Source: Synergistetes bacterium JGI 0000079-D21 | GTDB lineage: Bacteria; Synergistota; Synergistia; Synergistales; 79-D21 | Direction: 5' to 3' | Length of the DNA stretch: 21,058 bases | Assembly (NCBI GenBank): GCA_000402835.1 | Contig: AQRZ01000044.1 | Span: 1 to 21,058, forward strand | Shown: in pieces, positions 1 through 7,551 of the stretch | Layout: every line of letters begins with the position of its first letter | How positions within the stretch are numbered: position 1 is the first letter of the stretch | Program-made: the position numbers and the translations under genes | Notes under the pieces: generated by a model | Database searches by the model: none | The model's input: only the letters and a program-made list of their open reading frames with translations | What the model was told of the DNA's origin: nothing

Positions 1-95
1 AGTGGTATTTCGGTCGGGACACAAACAGCAACAACAACGATCCAACTATTCCCTATAACTATCACCCAAACCTCACCTACATCGACTCAGCGGAC
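1..95 (+). repeat. Left arm of perfect inverted repeat inside pilY1
   Basis: Bases 1-95 are the exact reverse complement of 2426-2520; base 96 and its partner 2425 no longer match. The left limit is unknown because the window starts here, so the arm may be longer. The arm is coding: read on the plus strand from base 3 it gives WYFGRDTN...YIDSAD, the same peptide the opposite arm encodes on the minus strand, in the same phase. Confidence 0.97.
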
Positions 96-2444
96 CTCCC
101 AACAAATACAAGCTATTTTGCCTCTTCGGGCGGTCGTTATCTCTACCCGAACGACAGTAGGCTGTATGCCCTGAAACTCGTCCTTTGGGAGCTTTTCAGC
201 GATCCCCAGTTGACGAACAATCTGAGGGTCGCCCTTGCGACTTACGGGCAGCGCTTTGTGGACAACGTCCGTGCGGATTGGTACAAATGGACACCTCAGA
301 GAAGCGGAAGCGGAACGAATCAGCGCATTCGTTGGCATTACCTGGATTCATGGGGGAACCGCATGAAGCGGGCGATACTTCGGGAGCCGTTCGAAACCAC
401 CGCCAGCGCCGACCATTTGGCCAATCTCATGCAATGGTTCGACGGCATCGAAAACAGCCAGAACCAGGAACTCAGGGCACAGGGATCTACCCCTCTTGCC
501 GCCTCCATCTATGGTTCCGGTAGTGAAAATGCGAAAGCGTACTTTCAAGCTACCGGGGTCGTCAACGGGTGGTGCCAGGACAACTGGGTGATCATACTGA
601 CCGATGGGGCTGAAACGGAAGACGGGGATCCTATCCAGTCTGTGAAAAACCTCTACAACTCCCTGAATAGCAAGATTTTTTTCGGGAAGCCAGCCCAACC
701 CGTCAAGGCATTCGTGATTGGCCTGATCGATCCTTCGACCAATCCCGATCTCGCCAACACTTTGAACCGAATGGCGGATGTCGGCTGGGACGGCACGGAA
801 GGACAGGCTTCTACACAGAAAGCGTATTTTGCCACCGATGTGGCATCTCTGCTGGAAGCCTTCCGGCTAATTTTCCAACAGATTCAGGCGCTTGCGGGAA
901 CCAGCGGAGCTCCAATGGTCAGCCCTCCCAAGCAGGGGGAATCGGGCGGAGTTTATGTCACCCGCTTTACGCCTAGAGCCCAGCTCCAGTGGCAAGGCCG
1001 ACTGGAGAAATACGTGCTTTCGGGTGATATCCTGGCTACCACTCCTGCCTGGGACGCTGCAACGGTCCTGAACAAAAAAGCTTACACGGACCGGAAGATT
1101 TACACAATCGATTGGAAGGGGACTCAAGGAACGGTGCTTTCCGGAAGCAACCTGGCCCTGTTCAACGAGGCAAATGCTACTCACTTGAGGGAGGAAGCTA
1201 CGAACAATATTGCATCGGTTTCTCCCGTCCAATTTTCGAAGTTTGTTCGCTGGATTCTAGGGAGTGACGAGTGGGATGAGGTTCCGACGCAATCGGAGAG
1301 GTGGAAACTCGGCGACATTTTCCATGGCGGATTGACTGAAGTCGGTTCTCCTGTTGGAAGCAACCCCCATTCGGAATACAGGGTGTTTGCGCAAAACAAC
1401 CGAAACAGGGCGAAGGTTCTTTACACCCAGGGCAATGACGGTATGCTTCACGCTTTCGACGTCGGTAGCGGGGAAGAACGTTGGGCATTCATTCCCCCGC
1501 AGGTTCTCGGTTACGGGCGCCTGCTGGGACAGAAAGGTCGATTCACGAAATCTGGCAACAGCTTCTCTTTTGCCTATTTTGACTCTGTTCGAACGACGCC
1601 GAGATACCTTCTGGACGGGCCAGTGGTCGCAGAGGACGTTTACACTCCTCTTCCTGGATCGACGGATCCCCCCTCCTGGAGAACGATCCTGGTTGGGCTG
1701 GACGGCTTCGCTGGACAGGGCCTTTATGCGTTGGACATCACTAGCCCTGAAATCCCCCGGTTCCTCTGGGCTGTCGAAAACATCACCTATGATCCCGTAA
1801 ACGAGACGGTTTCCGATAAGGGGAAAGTGAGCTCACCCCAGATACGTTTCTGGACAGGGCCCTCCAGTGGGACCGTTTCGGAGGCAATCGCAGCGCACGA
1901 CAACATCCAGACTGCACTCGACTATCGAAAACTCCGGTTTACTCTAAGCGTTCCGGCTCTTGGGATGATGAACATCACTATGAACAACACCACAACAACC
2001 TATTGGGTAGCGTTGATGGGTAACGGCAGCAACCGGAACCTTGAATCAACAAACGAAGGATGCATATATGTTATCAACTTGCAGAACGGACAGCTTTGCC
2101 GCCCACCGATCTCCACACCGAACATGAAGAACATCGTGACGCCTGTCACGGTTCTCCGAACAAACAACCTGCAGCGCATCGAAGAATTCTATGCCGGCGA
2201 GGATAACGGCTGGATTTACCAATTCAAGGAAAGTGGCGGATGGGCCCCGAACCAGATAATGAACATGAAAGGGTCAAGCGGATCCTCATACAGGATGGAT
2301 GTTGGCCGGGTGAACCGCCAGACGTGGCTTTTCATCGCGACTGGGGACTTAGATCCACTAGTAAAAAGCTCCAGTAATAATTATCTTCTGGCCGTTAACA
2401 CGGCTTATGCCCCTTATAACAACATGTCCGCTGAGTCGATGTAG
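3..2444 (+). CDS. pilY1: PilY1-type pilus adhesin, body of the gene (VWA remainder plus beta-propeller), 5' end missing
   Basis: The frame is open from the window edge, so a start inside it (such as TTG 210) is unlikely. PilY1/PilC proteins sit at the type IV pilus tip and act in adhesion, extension control and surface sensing. Seen here: the remainder of a von Willebrand A domain, including the WVIILTDGAE strand (about 590-620), then a C-terminal PilY1 beta-propeller with hallmarks GNDGMLHAFDVGSGEERWAF (about 1432-1491), the LVGLDGFAGQGLYALDI stretch (about 1690-1740) and AGEDNGWIYQF (about 2190-2225). The signal peptide and MIDAS motif are not here; they lie on the minus strand at 2426-2806. 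The last residues, SAESM, come from the right repeat arm read antisense, so the natural C-terminus is probably lost. The family assignment is secure. Whether this orientation is real or an assembly product is open. Confidence 0.9.
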   Translation, partial: WYFGRDTNSNNNDPTIPYNYHPNLTYIDSADLPTNTSYFASSGGRYLYPNDSRLYALKLVLWELFSDPQLTNNLRVALATYGQRFVDNVRADWYKWTPQRSGSGTNQRIRWHYLDSWGNRMKRAILREPFETTASADHLANLMQWFDGIENSQNQELRAQGSTPLAASIYGSGSENAKAYFQATGVVNGWCQDNWVIILTDGAETEDGDPIQSVKNLYNSLNSKIFFGKPAQPVKAFVIGLIDPSTNPDLANTLNRMADVGWDGTEGQASTQKAYFATDVASLLEAFRLIFQQIQALAGTSGAPMVSPPKQGESGGVYVTRFTPRAQLQWQGRLEKYVLSGDILATTPAWDAATVLNKKAYTDRKIYTIDWKGTQGTVLSGSNLALFNEANATHLREEATNNIASVSPVQFSKFVRWILGSDEWDEVPTQSERWKLGDIFHGGLTEVGSPVGSNPHSEYRVFAQNNRNRAKVLYTQGNDGMLHAFDVGSGEERWAFIPPQVLGYGRLLGQKGRFTKSGNSFSFAYFDSVRTTPRYLLDGPVVAEDVYTPLPGSTDPPSWRTILVGLDGFAGQGLYALDITSPEIPRFLWAVENITYDPVNETVSDKGKVSSPQIRFWTGPSSGTVSEAIAAHDNIQTALDYRKLRFTLSVPALGMMNITMNNTTTTYWVALMGNGSNRNLESTNEGCIYVINLQNGQLCRPPISTPNMKNIVTPVTVLRTNNLQRIEEFYAGEDNGWIYQFKESGGWAPNQIMNMKGSSGSSYRMDVGRVNRQTWLFIATGDLDPLVKSSSNNYLLAVNTAYAPYNNMSAESM

Positions 2445-2806
2445 GTGAGGTTTGGGTGATAGTTATAGGGAATAGTTGGATCGTTGTTGTTGCTGTTTGT
2501 GTCCCGACCGAAATACCACTGTCTAGAAGATCCTGATCCATAGGGTTTTGTCCCGTCGCCGTAAGTGCTATTGTCATCTCTAAGATTGAAGGTCATCGAG
2601 CCGCTCGTATCCAGGAGAAGCAGCACGTTGGGTTCAAGTGCTTTCCCGAAGCCGTTAGGGATGGGCTTGAAAAAGGGCGTCAAGATTTGCGGGTCAGGGT
2701 CCCCGTGAAGAACAGACGTAAAAAAAACCGGTGAAAAAAGAGCAACGGCAAGGAGAGAGACCAACACACACCAATGTGTCTTTTCCCATTTCTGAAGAGG
2801 GTTCAT
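2414..2806 (-). CDS. pilY1: PilY1 N-terminal fragment (signal peptide and VWA MIDAS motif), cut off at the inverted repeat
   Basis: The start is ATG 2806 with GGGAGG eight bases upstream, 13 bp after pilX stops, so it is the fourth gene of the pilin operon. The 130-residue product has a Sec signal peptide (charged start, hydrophobic residues about 13-33), then EPNVLLLLDTSGSM: the first VWA strand with the metal-binding DxSxS motif beginning at D66. Residues about 96-127 are encoded by the inverted repeat arm. After D127 the frame enters the inverted body and stops after Met-Leu-Leu. In the opposite orientation of 96-2425 it would continue into the body (LPTNTSYF...) to a protein of about 909 residues. 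As drawn, it should give only a short exported peptide. It is either the OFF form of an invertible gene or the near side of a chimeric join. Confidence 0.88.
   Translation of the reverse strand: MNPLQKWEKTHWCVLVSLLAVALFSPVFFTSVLHGDPDPQILTPFFKPIPNGFGKALEPNVLLLLDTSGSMTFNLRDDNSTYGDGTKPYGSGSSRQWYFGRDTNSNNNDPTIPYNYHPNLTYIDSADMLL
2426..2520 (-). repeat. Right arm of perfect inverted repeat inside pilY1
   Basis: This 95-bp arm is identical to 1-95 in inverted orientation, with 2330 bp between the arms (96-2425). On the minus strand it codes for residues about 96-127 of the PilY1 N-terminal piece. On the plus strand it supplies the last codons and TAG stop of the inverted body. Both arms cut the gene at the same codon phase, so flipping 96-2425 would give one continuous reading frame. 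Confidence 0.97.
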
Positions 2807-2819
2807 TCCACTCGCCTCC

Positions 2820-3470
2820 CTATTTCCTTACGATCAGGAAGCTCTCAACCGTGCGAGAATGCCTATTCCTGCCGTCGGTCGCAGTGCTTCGTATCAGCAC
2901 CGTATTCCGGTCTCCGGCTCCTTCGCTGCCCGAACCGCTAAATCCTTCCCCGCGGTTGCTGCTTGCGTAAGAACTGCTCTGGTGGAGCGATTCCTCCCCT
3001 TCGGCAGGGAACGGATAACCTTGCGGTGGAAAACCCTGCCGATAGGAATTTACCAAGCCTGCTCCTGGGGTGTAATTAGTGTCGTAAATGCGAACCGTGA
3101 TTTTGGTTTCCCCTTTTTTGTAGGTAAATTCTCCGGCATCACCGGAAAGAGTTTTAACAATCAGGATTTCGTAATTCGTGCTAACATCCGCGGGATTAAG
3201 GATATTGCTAGCATTCGGGGCTTCCCAGCGGGGGATGCGATCATCTGCCAGGATTGCGTTCCTGAGCCAGCTTTTTCCAATCTCCAAACCGTCCTGCGCC
3301 TCATTGTAAAGGGAGAACCGGTCAATGATTGATTGGGAAGAGAAAAAGAGATTGTTTACCACAAGGAAAGCCACGGCAACAAAAGCCCCTCCCACTAAAA
3401 GAGTCACCAGGACCATTCCCAGGGCAAGTCCTCTACGTTTTCGGCAAAGGCCGGTTCTAGACCTTCGCAT
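2820..3470 (-). CDS. pilX: PilX-like minor pilin / pilus assembly protein
   Basis: This is a membrane-anchored minor-pilin candidate of 216 residues. The N-terminus has a basic stretch ending RKRRG, then a long hydrophobic helix (LALGMVLVTLLVGGAFVAV...), the layout of the PilX N-terminal family. As in PilX, there is no Glu at mature position 5. The rest is a soluble domain with a low-complexity Ser/Gly stretch near the C-terminus. An upstream ATG at 3488 would add six residues and overlap pilW by 19 bp. I prefer ATG 3470 because it overlaps the pilW stop as TGATG and has GGGTGAG at SD distance. Known PilX proteins join PilV, PilW and FimU in a complex that primes pilus assembly and carries PilY1. 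Sequence similarity in this family is low, so the name rests on N-terminal form and gene order. Confidence 0.8.
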   Translation of the reverse strand: MRRSRTGLCRKRRGLALGMVLVTLLVGGAFVAVAFLVVNNLFFSSQSIIDRFSLYNEAQDGLEIGKSWLRNAILADDRIPRWEAPNASNILNPADVSTNYEILIVKTLSGDAGEFTYKKGETKITVRIYDTNYTPGAGLVNSYRQGFPPQGYPFPAEGEESLHQSSSYASSNRGEGFSGSGSEGAGDRNTVLIRSTATDGRNRHSRTVESFLIVRK

Positions 3471-4369
3471 CAGTTTCTCACCCGCCATTTCGCTTGGGCT
3501 ACGGCAAGTCGATAATAACGATTCGTGTTGAAATCAGGGATATCGATTGTGCCTCCTACCCATTCAAGAATCCTGTTTTGTGTGTAGTAAGGCGAATTCG
3601 CCTTTCTTTCCCCTCGAGCCATAACCCAAACCGTTAGGATGCCACTTGCTGCTTGGTAGTCGGCATATAGCCCCACGATTCCATCGACGCGCCGATGAAG
3701 TAAGGGCGTCGTTTGGCTATCCAGGACGAAATAGCCGTCATAGGTGTAAATCGAATCCGCACTTTCCACAATCCTAAAGTTTCTCAGGAAATGAAGTTCA
3801 TCAAAGAATGCTATTTTTCCACTGATATTCGCGATGACTTTTACCGAATCATTTGCTCGGGTCTCTACCCCTAACGGGTACCCATAATGGGGGAAAATTA
3901 CCCACCCCCTTGTCTCTCCTTTGTTGTTATCGACAAATGCGGCGGATAGCGGATCTCCGCTGGTTAAGGAAATCGTCGGCGTATCACCGGAAGCAAGGTC
4001 CCATTCGCTTGTGCTTGCGCGCCCGGAAGGAAGAGCGTAAAGAAGGCGAAGGTCGTTATGCTGTTTTCCGTTGGCATTCATAATCTTAATTGCGCTGCCC
4101 AGGTTTTGGAGATTGTTATTCGTGCTGTTCTTGAAAGACTGGACAAACATGCCTCCCTTCAGGGGGATGCCGAGTCCTGTCATGAGCACGGGTTTTTCCA
4201 AAATGGTCAGGACCATTTCGGCTCTTTGTCTCGCAGCCGAATAATCATCGGATTGAGAAAAGTGGCCGAAAAAGGCATAGAGTAACCCCATCGTTGCAGC
4301 CATGACCACCCCGATGACAAGGAGAGAAATGAGCAATTCAGAGAGAGATAATCCACGTGTTTTCTGCAT
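3470..4369 (-). CDS. pilW: PilW-like minor pilin (prepilin)
   Basis: This 299-residue protein has a class III prepilin leader: MQKTRG, cut before LSLSELLISL, with Glu at mature position 5, followed by a hydrophobic helix to about residue 33. The large C-terminal domain has motifs usual in PilW proteins (DELHFLRNFRI, and a late YYRLAVAQAKWRVRN). The start ATG 4369 has AGGAGC seven bases upstream and lies 9 bp after the pilV stop. Its stop overlaps the pilX start. PilW would be processed by the prepilin peptidase PilD, which is not in the window, and act with PilV and PilX in the priming complex under PilY1. Length and position fit PilW; the exact subfamily is inferred. Confidence 0.86.
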   Translation of the reverse strand: MQKTRGLSLSELLISLLVIGVVMAATMGLLYAFFGHFSQSDDYSAARQRAEMVLTILEKPVLMTGLGIPLKGGMFVQSFKNSTNNNLQNLGSAIKIMNANGKQHNDLRLLYALPSGRASTSEWDLASGDTPTISLTSGDPLSAAFVDNNKGETRGWVIFPHYGYPLGVETRANDSVKVIANISGKIAFFDELHFLRNFRIVESADSIYTYDGYFVLDSQTTPLLHRRVDGIVGLYADYQAASGILTVWVMARGERKANSPYYTQNRILEWVGGTIDIPDFNTNRYYRLAVAQAKWRVRN

Positions 4370-4378
4370 AGGATGCTC

Positions 4379-4738
4379 CTAGTAGAGTTTTTTGTTGGAA
4401 GAAAAGGGGCTATAGCTTCGTTCAAGGATCACGGACTCATCCTTTACGGCCCCGGTCCGAGCAACACTAAGGCGAACACCTTTAGAATTCTGGCTTGTCG
4501 TGACCGCCCAGGAAAGGATGAAGTCCCCGCTGGTTTCCGTTCCGCTGGTTATCGCGTCGTAACTTGTCGTTTCGAGTGTTTCCAACTTGTCCATAGCAAC
4601 TAGGAAAGCCTTTTCACGCTCAATCGTCTTTGTCATCAGCTTTGTGGTAGAAAAGACAAGTGCCGAGATCGAAAAAAGCGCTATGAGGAGGATCACCAAA
4701 CCAATTAAGGTTTCAACAAGAGTAAAACCTTTGCGCAT
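4379..4738 (-). CDS. pilV: PilV-like minor pilin (prepilin)
   Basis: This is a 119-residue prepilin with a textbook leader, MRKG, cut before FTLVETLIGLVILLIALFS, with Glu at mature position 5. The body is short and contains KLETLETTSYDAI, a form common in PilV/GspI-type pseudopilins. An in-frame GTG at 4762 would add eight residues, but AGGAGG (4745-4750) sits six bases before ATG 4738, so 4738 is the start. It is the first gene of the minor-pilin operon (pilV-pilW-pilX-pilY1), with 9 bp to pilW. No fimU/gspH-like gene is visible upstream, so the operon is shorter than the Pseudomonas fimU-pilVWXY1 set. Confidence 0.85.
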   Translation of the reverse strand: MRKGFTLVETLIGLVILLIALFSISALVFSTTKLMTKTIEREKAFLVAMDKLETLETTSYDAITSGTETSGDFILSWAVTTSQNSKGVRLSVARTGAVKDESVILERSYSPFSSNKKLY

Positions 4739-4771
4739 TTTGAACCTCCTGCGTATTTTCACTTTGTTCGA

Positions 4772-4777
4772 ATTATA
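4772..4777 (-). promoter_or_regulatory. Possible -10 box for the pilin operon
   Basis: A perfect TATAAT on the minus strand lies 33 bases before the pilV ATG, in the short gap after the upstream small gene. No good -35 box is at the usual distance (GGGCTT at 17 bp), so it may be activator-dependent, or the pilins may be co-transcribed with the small gene. Confidence 0.35.
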
Positions 4778-4800
4778 AACGGCTTCGTTGTACTAAGCCC

Positions 4801-4971
4801 TTACCCGGATGTCACTGAGGATAAAATTTCCATTAATATTGCCTTTCTCTCTTTCAGCATGGTCCGGTATTCTTCATTGTCGCTGGCAGCGATTTCCTCA
4901 CGGAGGTTAGCGATGGCCTCCTCCAAGAACTCCACCAGGACTTCATTTTCGCGTTCGGTGAATTGGGGCAT
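4801..4971 (-). CDS. Small conserved-type helical protein, 56 residues
   Basis: The start is ATG 4971, with GAGGAGG eight bases upstream. Longer forms reaching 5244 run through the promoter and the neighbouring gene and are not supported. The product is highly charged and should form two helices: ERENEVLVEFLEEAIANLR, then a short SDNEEY break, then RTMLKERKAILMEIL. It resembles a loose group of small bacterial proteins of unknown function with the pattern L..LRxEIxxTDxxEYRxxLKxRExxL; this is from memory of the pattern and is not a database match. It is followed 62 bp later by pilV on the same strand and is divergent from the HerA-like gene. No function is claimed. Confidence 0.72.
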   Translation of the reverse strand: MPQFTERENEVLVEFLEEAIANLREEIAASDNEEYRTMLKERKAILMEILSSVTSG

Positions 4972-5019
4972 GGCCAACACCTCCTCAGGTATCACAGGTA
5001 TCATTAGAATCATTTTCAC

Positions 5020-5047
5020 ATTATAATACAACTCGTCAGTAAAGCAA
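5020..5047 (-). promoter_or_regulatory. Candidate sigma70 promoter for the small helical gene
   Basis: On the minus strand, TTGCTT (5042-5047), a 16-base spacer and a perfect TATAAT (5020-5025) lie about 50 bases before ATG 4971. The -35 box is weak. Transcription could continue into the pilin operon, since no terminator is visible at 4739-4800. Confidence 0.5.
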
Positions 5048-5100
5048 TAGGTTGATGGTAGTCGCAGTGGTGCTGTGGTCATGTCGTGTAAAAACGGATA

Positions 5101-7551
5101 ATGACTTCCATACTGGGGAGAGATGCCGTCTTGGAAAATTACGAAAAGCTGGGAAGCTTTTACCTGGGGAGGCTGGTGGATCCCGCCACGCGAAACACCA
5201 CGGATTCTCTGTGCCTGTATGACTCCCGCGACCTGGTCACCCACGCGGTCTGCATCGGCATGACGGGAAGCGGGAAGACGGGGCTCTGCATCGATCTGCT
5301 GGAAGAGGCGGCGATCGACAAGATCCCGGCTCTCGTAATCGATCCGAAGGGAGACATGGGGAACCTCCTGCTGACGTTCCCGGATCTTGCCCCGTCGGAT
5401 TTCCTGCCTTGGGTAAACGCGGAAGAGGCCGCCCGCAAGGGGCTGTCGCCGGAAGACTTCGCGAAAAGCCAGGCGGATCTCTGGAGGAAGGGGCTGGCAT
5501 CCTGGGATCAGCCCCCGGAACGGATCGCAGCCCTGAAAGCCTCCGCTGAGTTTGCTCTTTACACTCCCGGCAGCACGGCCGGGCGGCCGGTTTCGATCCT
5601 GAAATCCCTGTCTGTGCCGGGCGAGTCAGTCCTGGAGGACGCGGAAGCCCTCAACGACGCAGTAGGGATGACGGTGACAAGCCTTTTGAGCCTGATGGGA
5701 ATCGAGTCGGACCCCTTCCAGGGGCGGGAGCACATCCTCCTGTCCAACCTGTTGGCGTCGGCCTGGAGAGAGGGGCTGGACCTGGACCTGGCCAACCTCG
5801 TCCGGGACATCCAGTCTCCTCCCTTTTCCCGGATCGGTGTGATGGACCTGGAGTCGTTCTTCCCGGCGAAGGACCGATTCGCCCTTGCGATGAAGGTGAA
5901 CAGCCTGCTGGCGTCTCCTGGGTTTTCCCTGTGGCTGGAGGGGGATCCCCTGGACCCGGCCCGCCTGTTGTACACGCCCGAGGGGAAACCGCGAGTGTCG
6001 ATTTTCTCCATCGCACACCTGGGGGAGAAAGAGAGGCAGTTTTTCGTTTCGATCCTTCTGAATGCGGTTCTAGGGTGGATACGGGGGCTGCCCGGGACGA
6101 CCAGCCTGCGGGCGATCCTGTACATGGACGAGATCATGGGCTACTTTCCTCCAGTGGCGAACCCGCCGGCGAAGGAGCCCCTGCTGAAGCTCCTGAAACA
6201 GGGGCGGGCCTACGGCCTGGGCGTCGTTCTGGCCACGCAGAATCCGGTGGACCTGGATTACAAGGGGCTGGCCAACGTCGGGACCTGGTTTATCGGCCGG
6301 CTGCAAACAGAACGAGACAAAGCCAGGGTCCTGGAGGCCCTCCAGGGGACCGAGTCTCAACTGGCGAGGGAGGAATTGGAAAAGGTGCTGTCCTCTCTCG
6401 GAAACAGAATTTTCCTGCTCCACAATGTCCATGACGCGGGGCCGGTCCTTTTCGAAAGTCGCTGGGCCATGAGCTACCTGTGCGGTCCGCTGACCCGGGC
6501 CCAGGTTCGAAGGCTGCAGACCCCCACGGAGATGTTGCAGGCCAGCCCGGTACCGGTTGAAAGGAGTGAAGCCCCCCTGCCGGGGCCGAGGACGAACGCA
6601 GGGGTTGGAAGGCTTGTGCCGAAGCCCCCGGTTCTGCCCCCTGACGTGACGCAGGTTTTTGTCCCGCCCGCTGGAAGAGCGGCCCAGGGGCCCCTGATCT
6701 ACCGCCCCATGCTGCTGGTTTCCGGAAACGGGGCCTATTCCAGTCCCCGTCTGAAGTTGGACGAGAACCTGCCTTTTACCGTTTTGTGGCCGTTCTCCGA
6801 GGGTCCTGTCCTTGTTGAATGGGAAAGCGGGGACCAGCTCACGGAGGGCCAGGTTGCCCTCGAAAAAGAACCGCGCCCCGGAGCGGCTGAATTTGAAATG
6901 CCCCCTGCCTCCGTTCTTTCTGGGAAGGAGCTCGCCCGCCTGGGCCGCGAGGCACTCAAATGGCTCGTCCGAACGCAGCGGTATGAGCTCTTTGAAAGTC
7001 CCTCCCTGAAAATGGTTTCTGCTCCCGGTGAAACGGAGGGACAGTTCCGGATCCGGCTCCAGCAGGCGGCACGGGAGGCTCGGGATGCCCAGGTGGAGAA
7101 ACTCAGGGAAAAATATGCAAAACGGATTGAAACCCTGCAGGCCCAGATCCAGCGCGCAGAGATAGCGGTCGAGAGAGAGGAGCAGGAGGCGAAGCAGCAG
7201 AAGCTGCAGACGGCCGTGTCGTTTGGAGCGACGCTGCTGGGGGCTTTCATGGGGCGAAAAGCGGTCCAGATGACCTCCCTCGGAAGGGCGACAACCGCTG
7301 TGCGGGGAGTGGGGAGAACGCTTCGAGCGCAGGAAGATGTCACACTTGCAGAGAGGAAGCTGGCAGACCTGCAGGAAAAGCTGAAGGAGCTGGAAACCGA
7401 GTTCGAGAATGAGGTGGCTGCCCTGGATGGAAAAGCGGATCCTGCATCGGAACCGCTGGAAAAAATCGCGATTCGGCCTTCTGCTGCTGGAACGGTGCTC
7501 CAGCTTGTGGCGCTGGCGTGGGTGCCCTTCCAGGGAGGGGACCTGGCCTAG
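5101..7551 (+). CDS. HerA/FtsK-like P-loop ATPase with C-terminal coiled coils
   Basis: The protein has 816 residues. ATG 5101 is the first possible start, as an in-frame stop lies 10 bases upstream. The ribosome binding site is poor. Walker A is GMTGSGKT at 53-60, followed by the LVIDPKGDMGNLL strand usual in HerA/VirB4-type (DUF87/DUF853) ATPases. Walker B is ILYMDE at about 339-344, with GYFPP after it and a KLLKQGRAYGLGVVLATQNPVDLDYKGL stretch typical of the hexameric HerA group. A C-terminal half (about 490-816) has a proline-rich linker and two coiled coils (about 655-705 and 740-780) flanking a Gly/Ala-rich hydrophobic segment (ATLLGAFMG). This suggests a membrane-associated or assembly domain. 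The reaction is ATP hydrolysis; the substrate (DNA or protein) is unknown. No NurA nuclease is adjacent, so a DNA-end-resection role is not supported by context. It ends tail to tail with the next gene, sharing stop-codon bases. Confidence 0.88.
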   Translation: MTSILGRDAVLENYEKLGSFYLGRLVDPATRNTTDSLCLYDSRDLVTHAVCIGMTGSGKTGLCIDLLEEAAIDKIPALVIDPKGDMGNLLLTFPDLAPSDFLPWVNAEEAARKGLSPEDFAKSQADLWRKGLASWDQPPERIAALKASAEFALYTPGSTAGRPVSILKSLSVPGESVLEDAEALNDAVGMTVTSLLSLMGIESDPFQGREHILLSNLLASAWREGLDLDLANLVRDIQSPPFSRIGVMDLESFFPAKDRFALAMKVNSLLASPGFSLWLEGDPLDPARLLYTPEGKPRVSIFSIAHLGEKERQFFVSILLNAVLGWIRGLPGTTSLRAILYMDEIMGYFPPVANPPAKEPLLKLLKQGRAYGLGVVLATQNPVDLDYKGLANVGTWFIGRLQTERDKARVLEALQGTESQLAREELEKVLSSLGNRIFLLHNVHDAGPVLFESRWAMSYLCGPLTRAQVRRLQTPTEMLQASPVPVERSEAPLPGPRTNAGVGRLVPKPPVLPPDVTQVFVPPAGRAAQGPLIYRPMLLVSGNGAYSSPRLKLDENLPFTVLWPFSEGPVLVEWESGDQLTEGQVALEKEPRPGAAEFEMPPASVLSGKELARLGREALKWLVRTQRYELFESPSLKMVSAPGETEGQFRIRLQQAAREARDAQVEKLREKYAKRIETLQAQIQRAEIAVEREEQEAKQQKLQTAVSFGATLLGAFMGRKAVQMTSLGRATTAVRGVGRTLRAQEDVTLAERKLADLQEKLKELETEFENEVAALDGKADPASEPLEKIAIRPSAAGTVLQLVALAWVPFQGGDLA

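Noticed and set aside
185..523. Open frames overlapping the PilY1 body, including starts at 185 and on the minus strand at 348-698
   Set aside because: The frame carrying PilY1 motifs is open from the window edge; the others have no family features or RBS.
4801..5244. 147-residue minus-strand frame as the full small protein
   Set aside because: The upstream part overlaps the HerA-like gene start and the promoter. A clear GAGGAGG places the start at 4971.
5559..6137. Large antisense frames within the HerA-like gene
   Set aside because: They are GC-rich shadow frames with no motifs, RBS or promoters.
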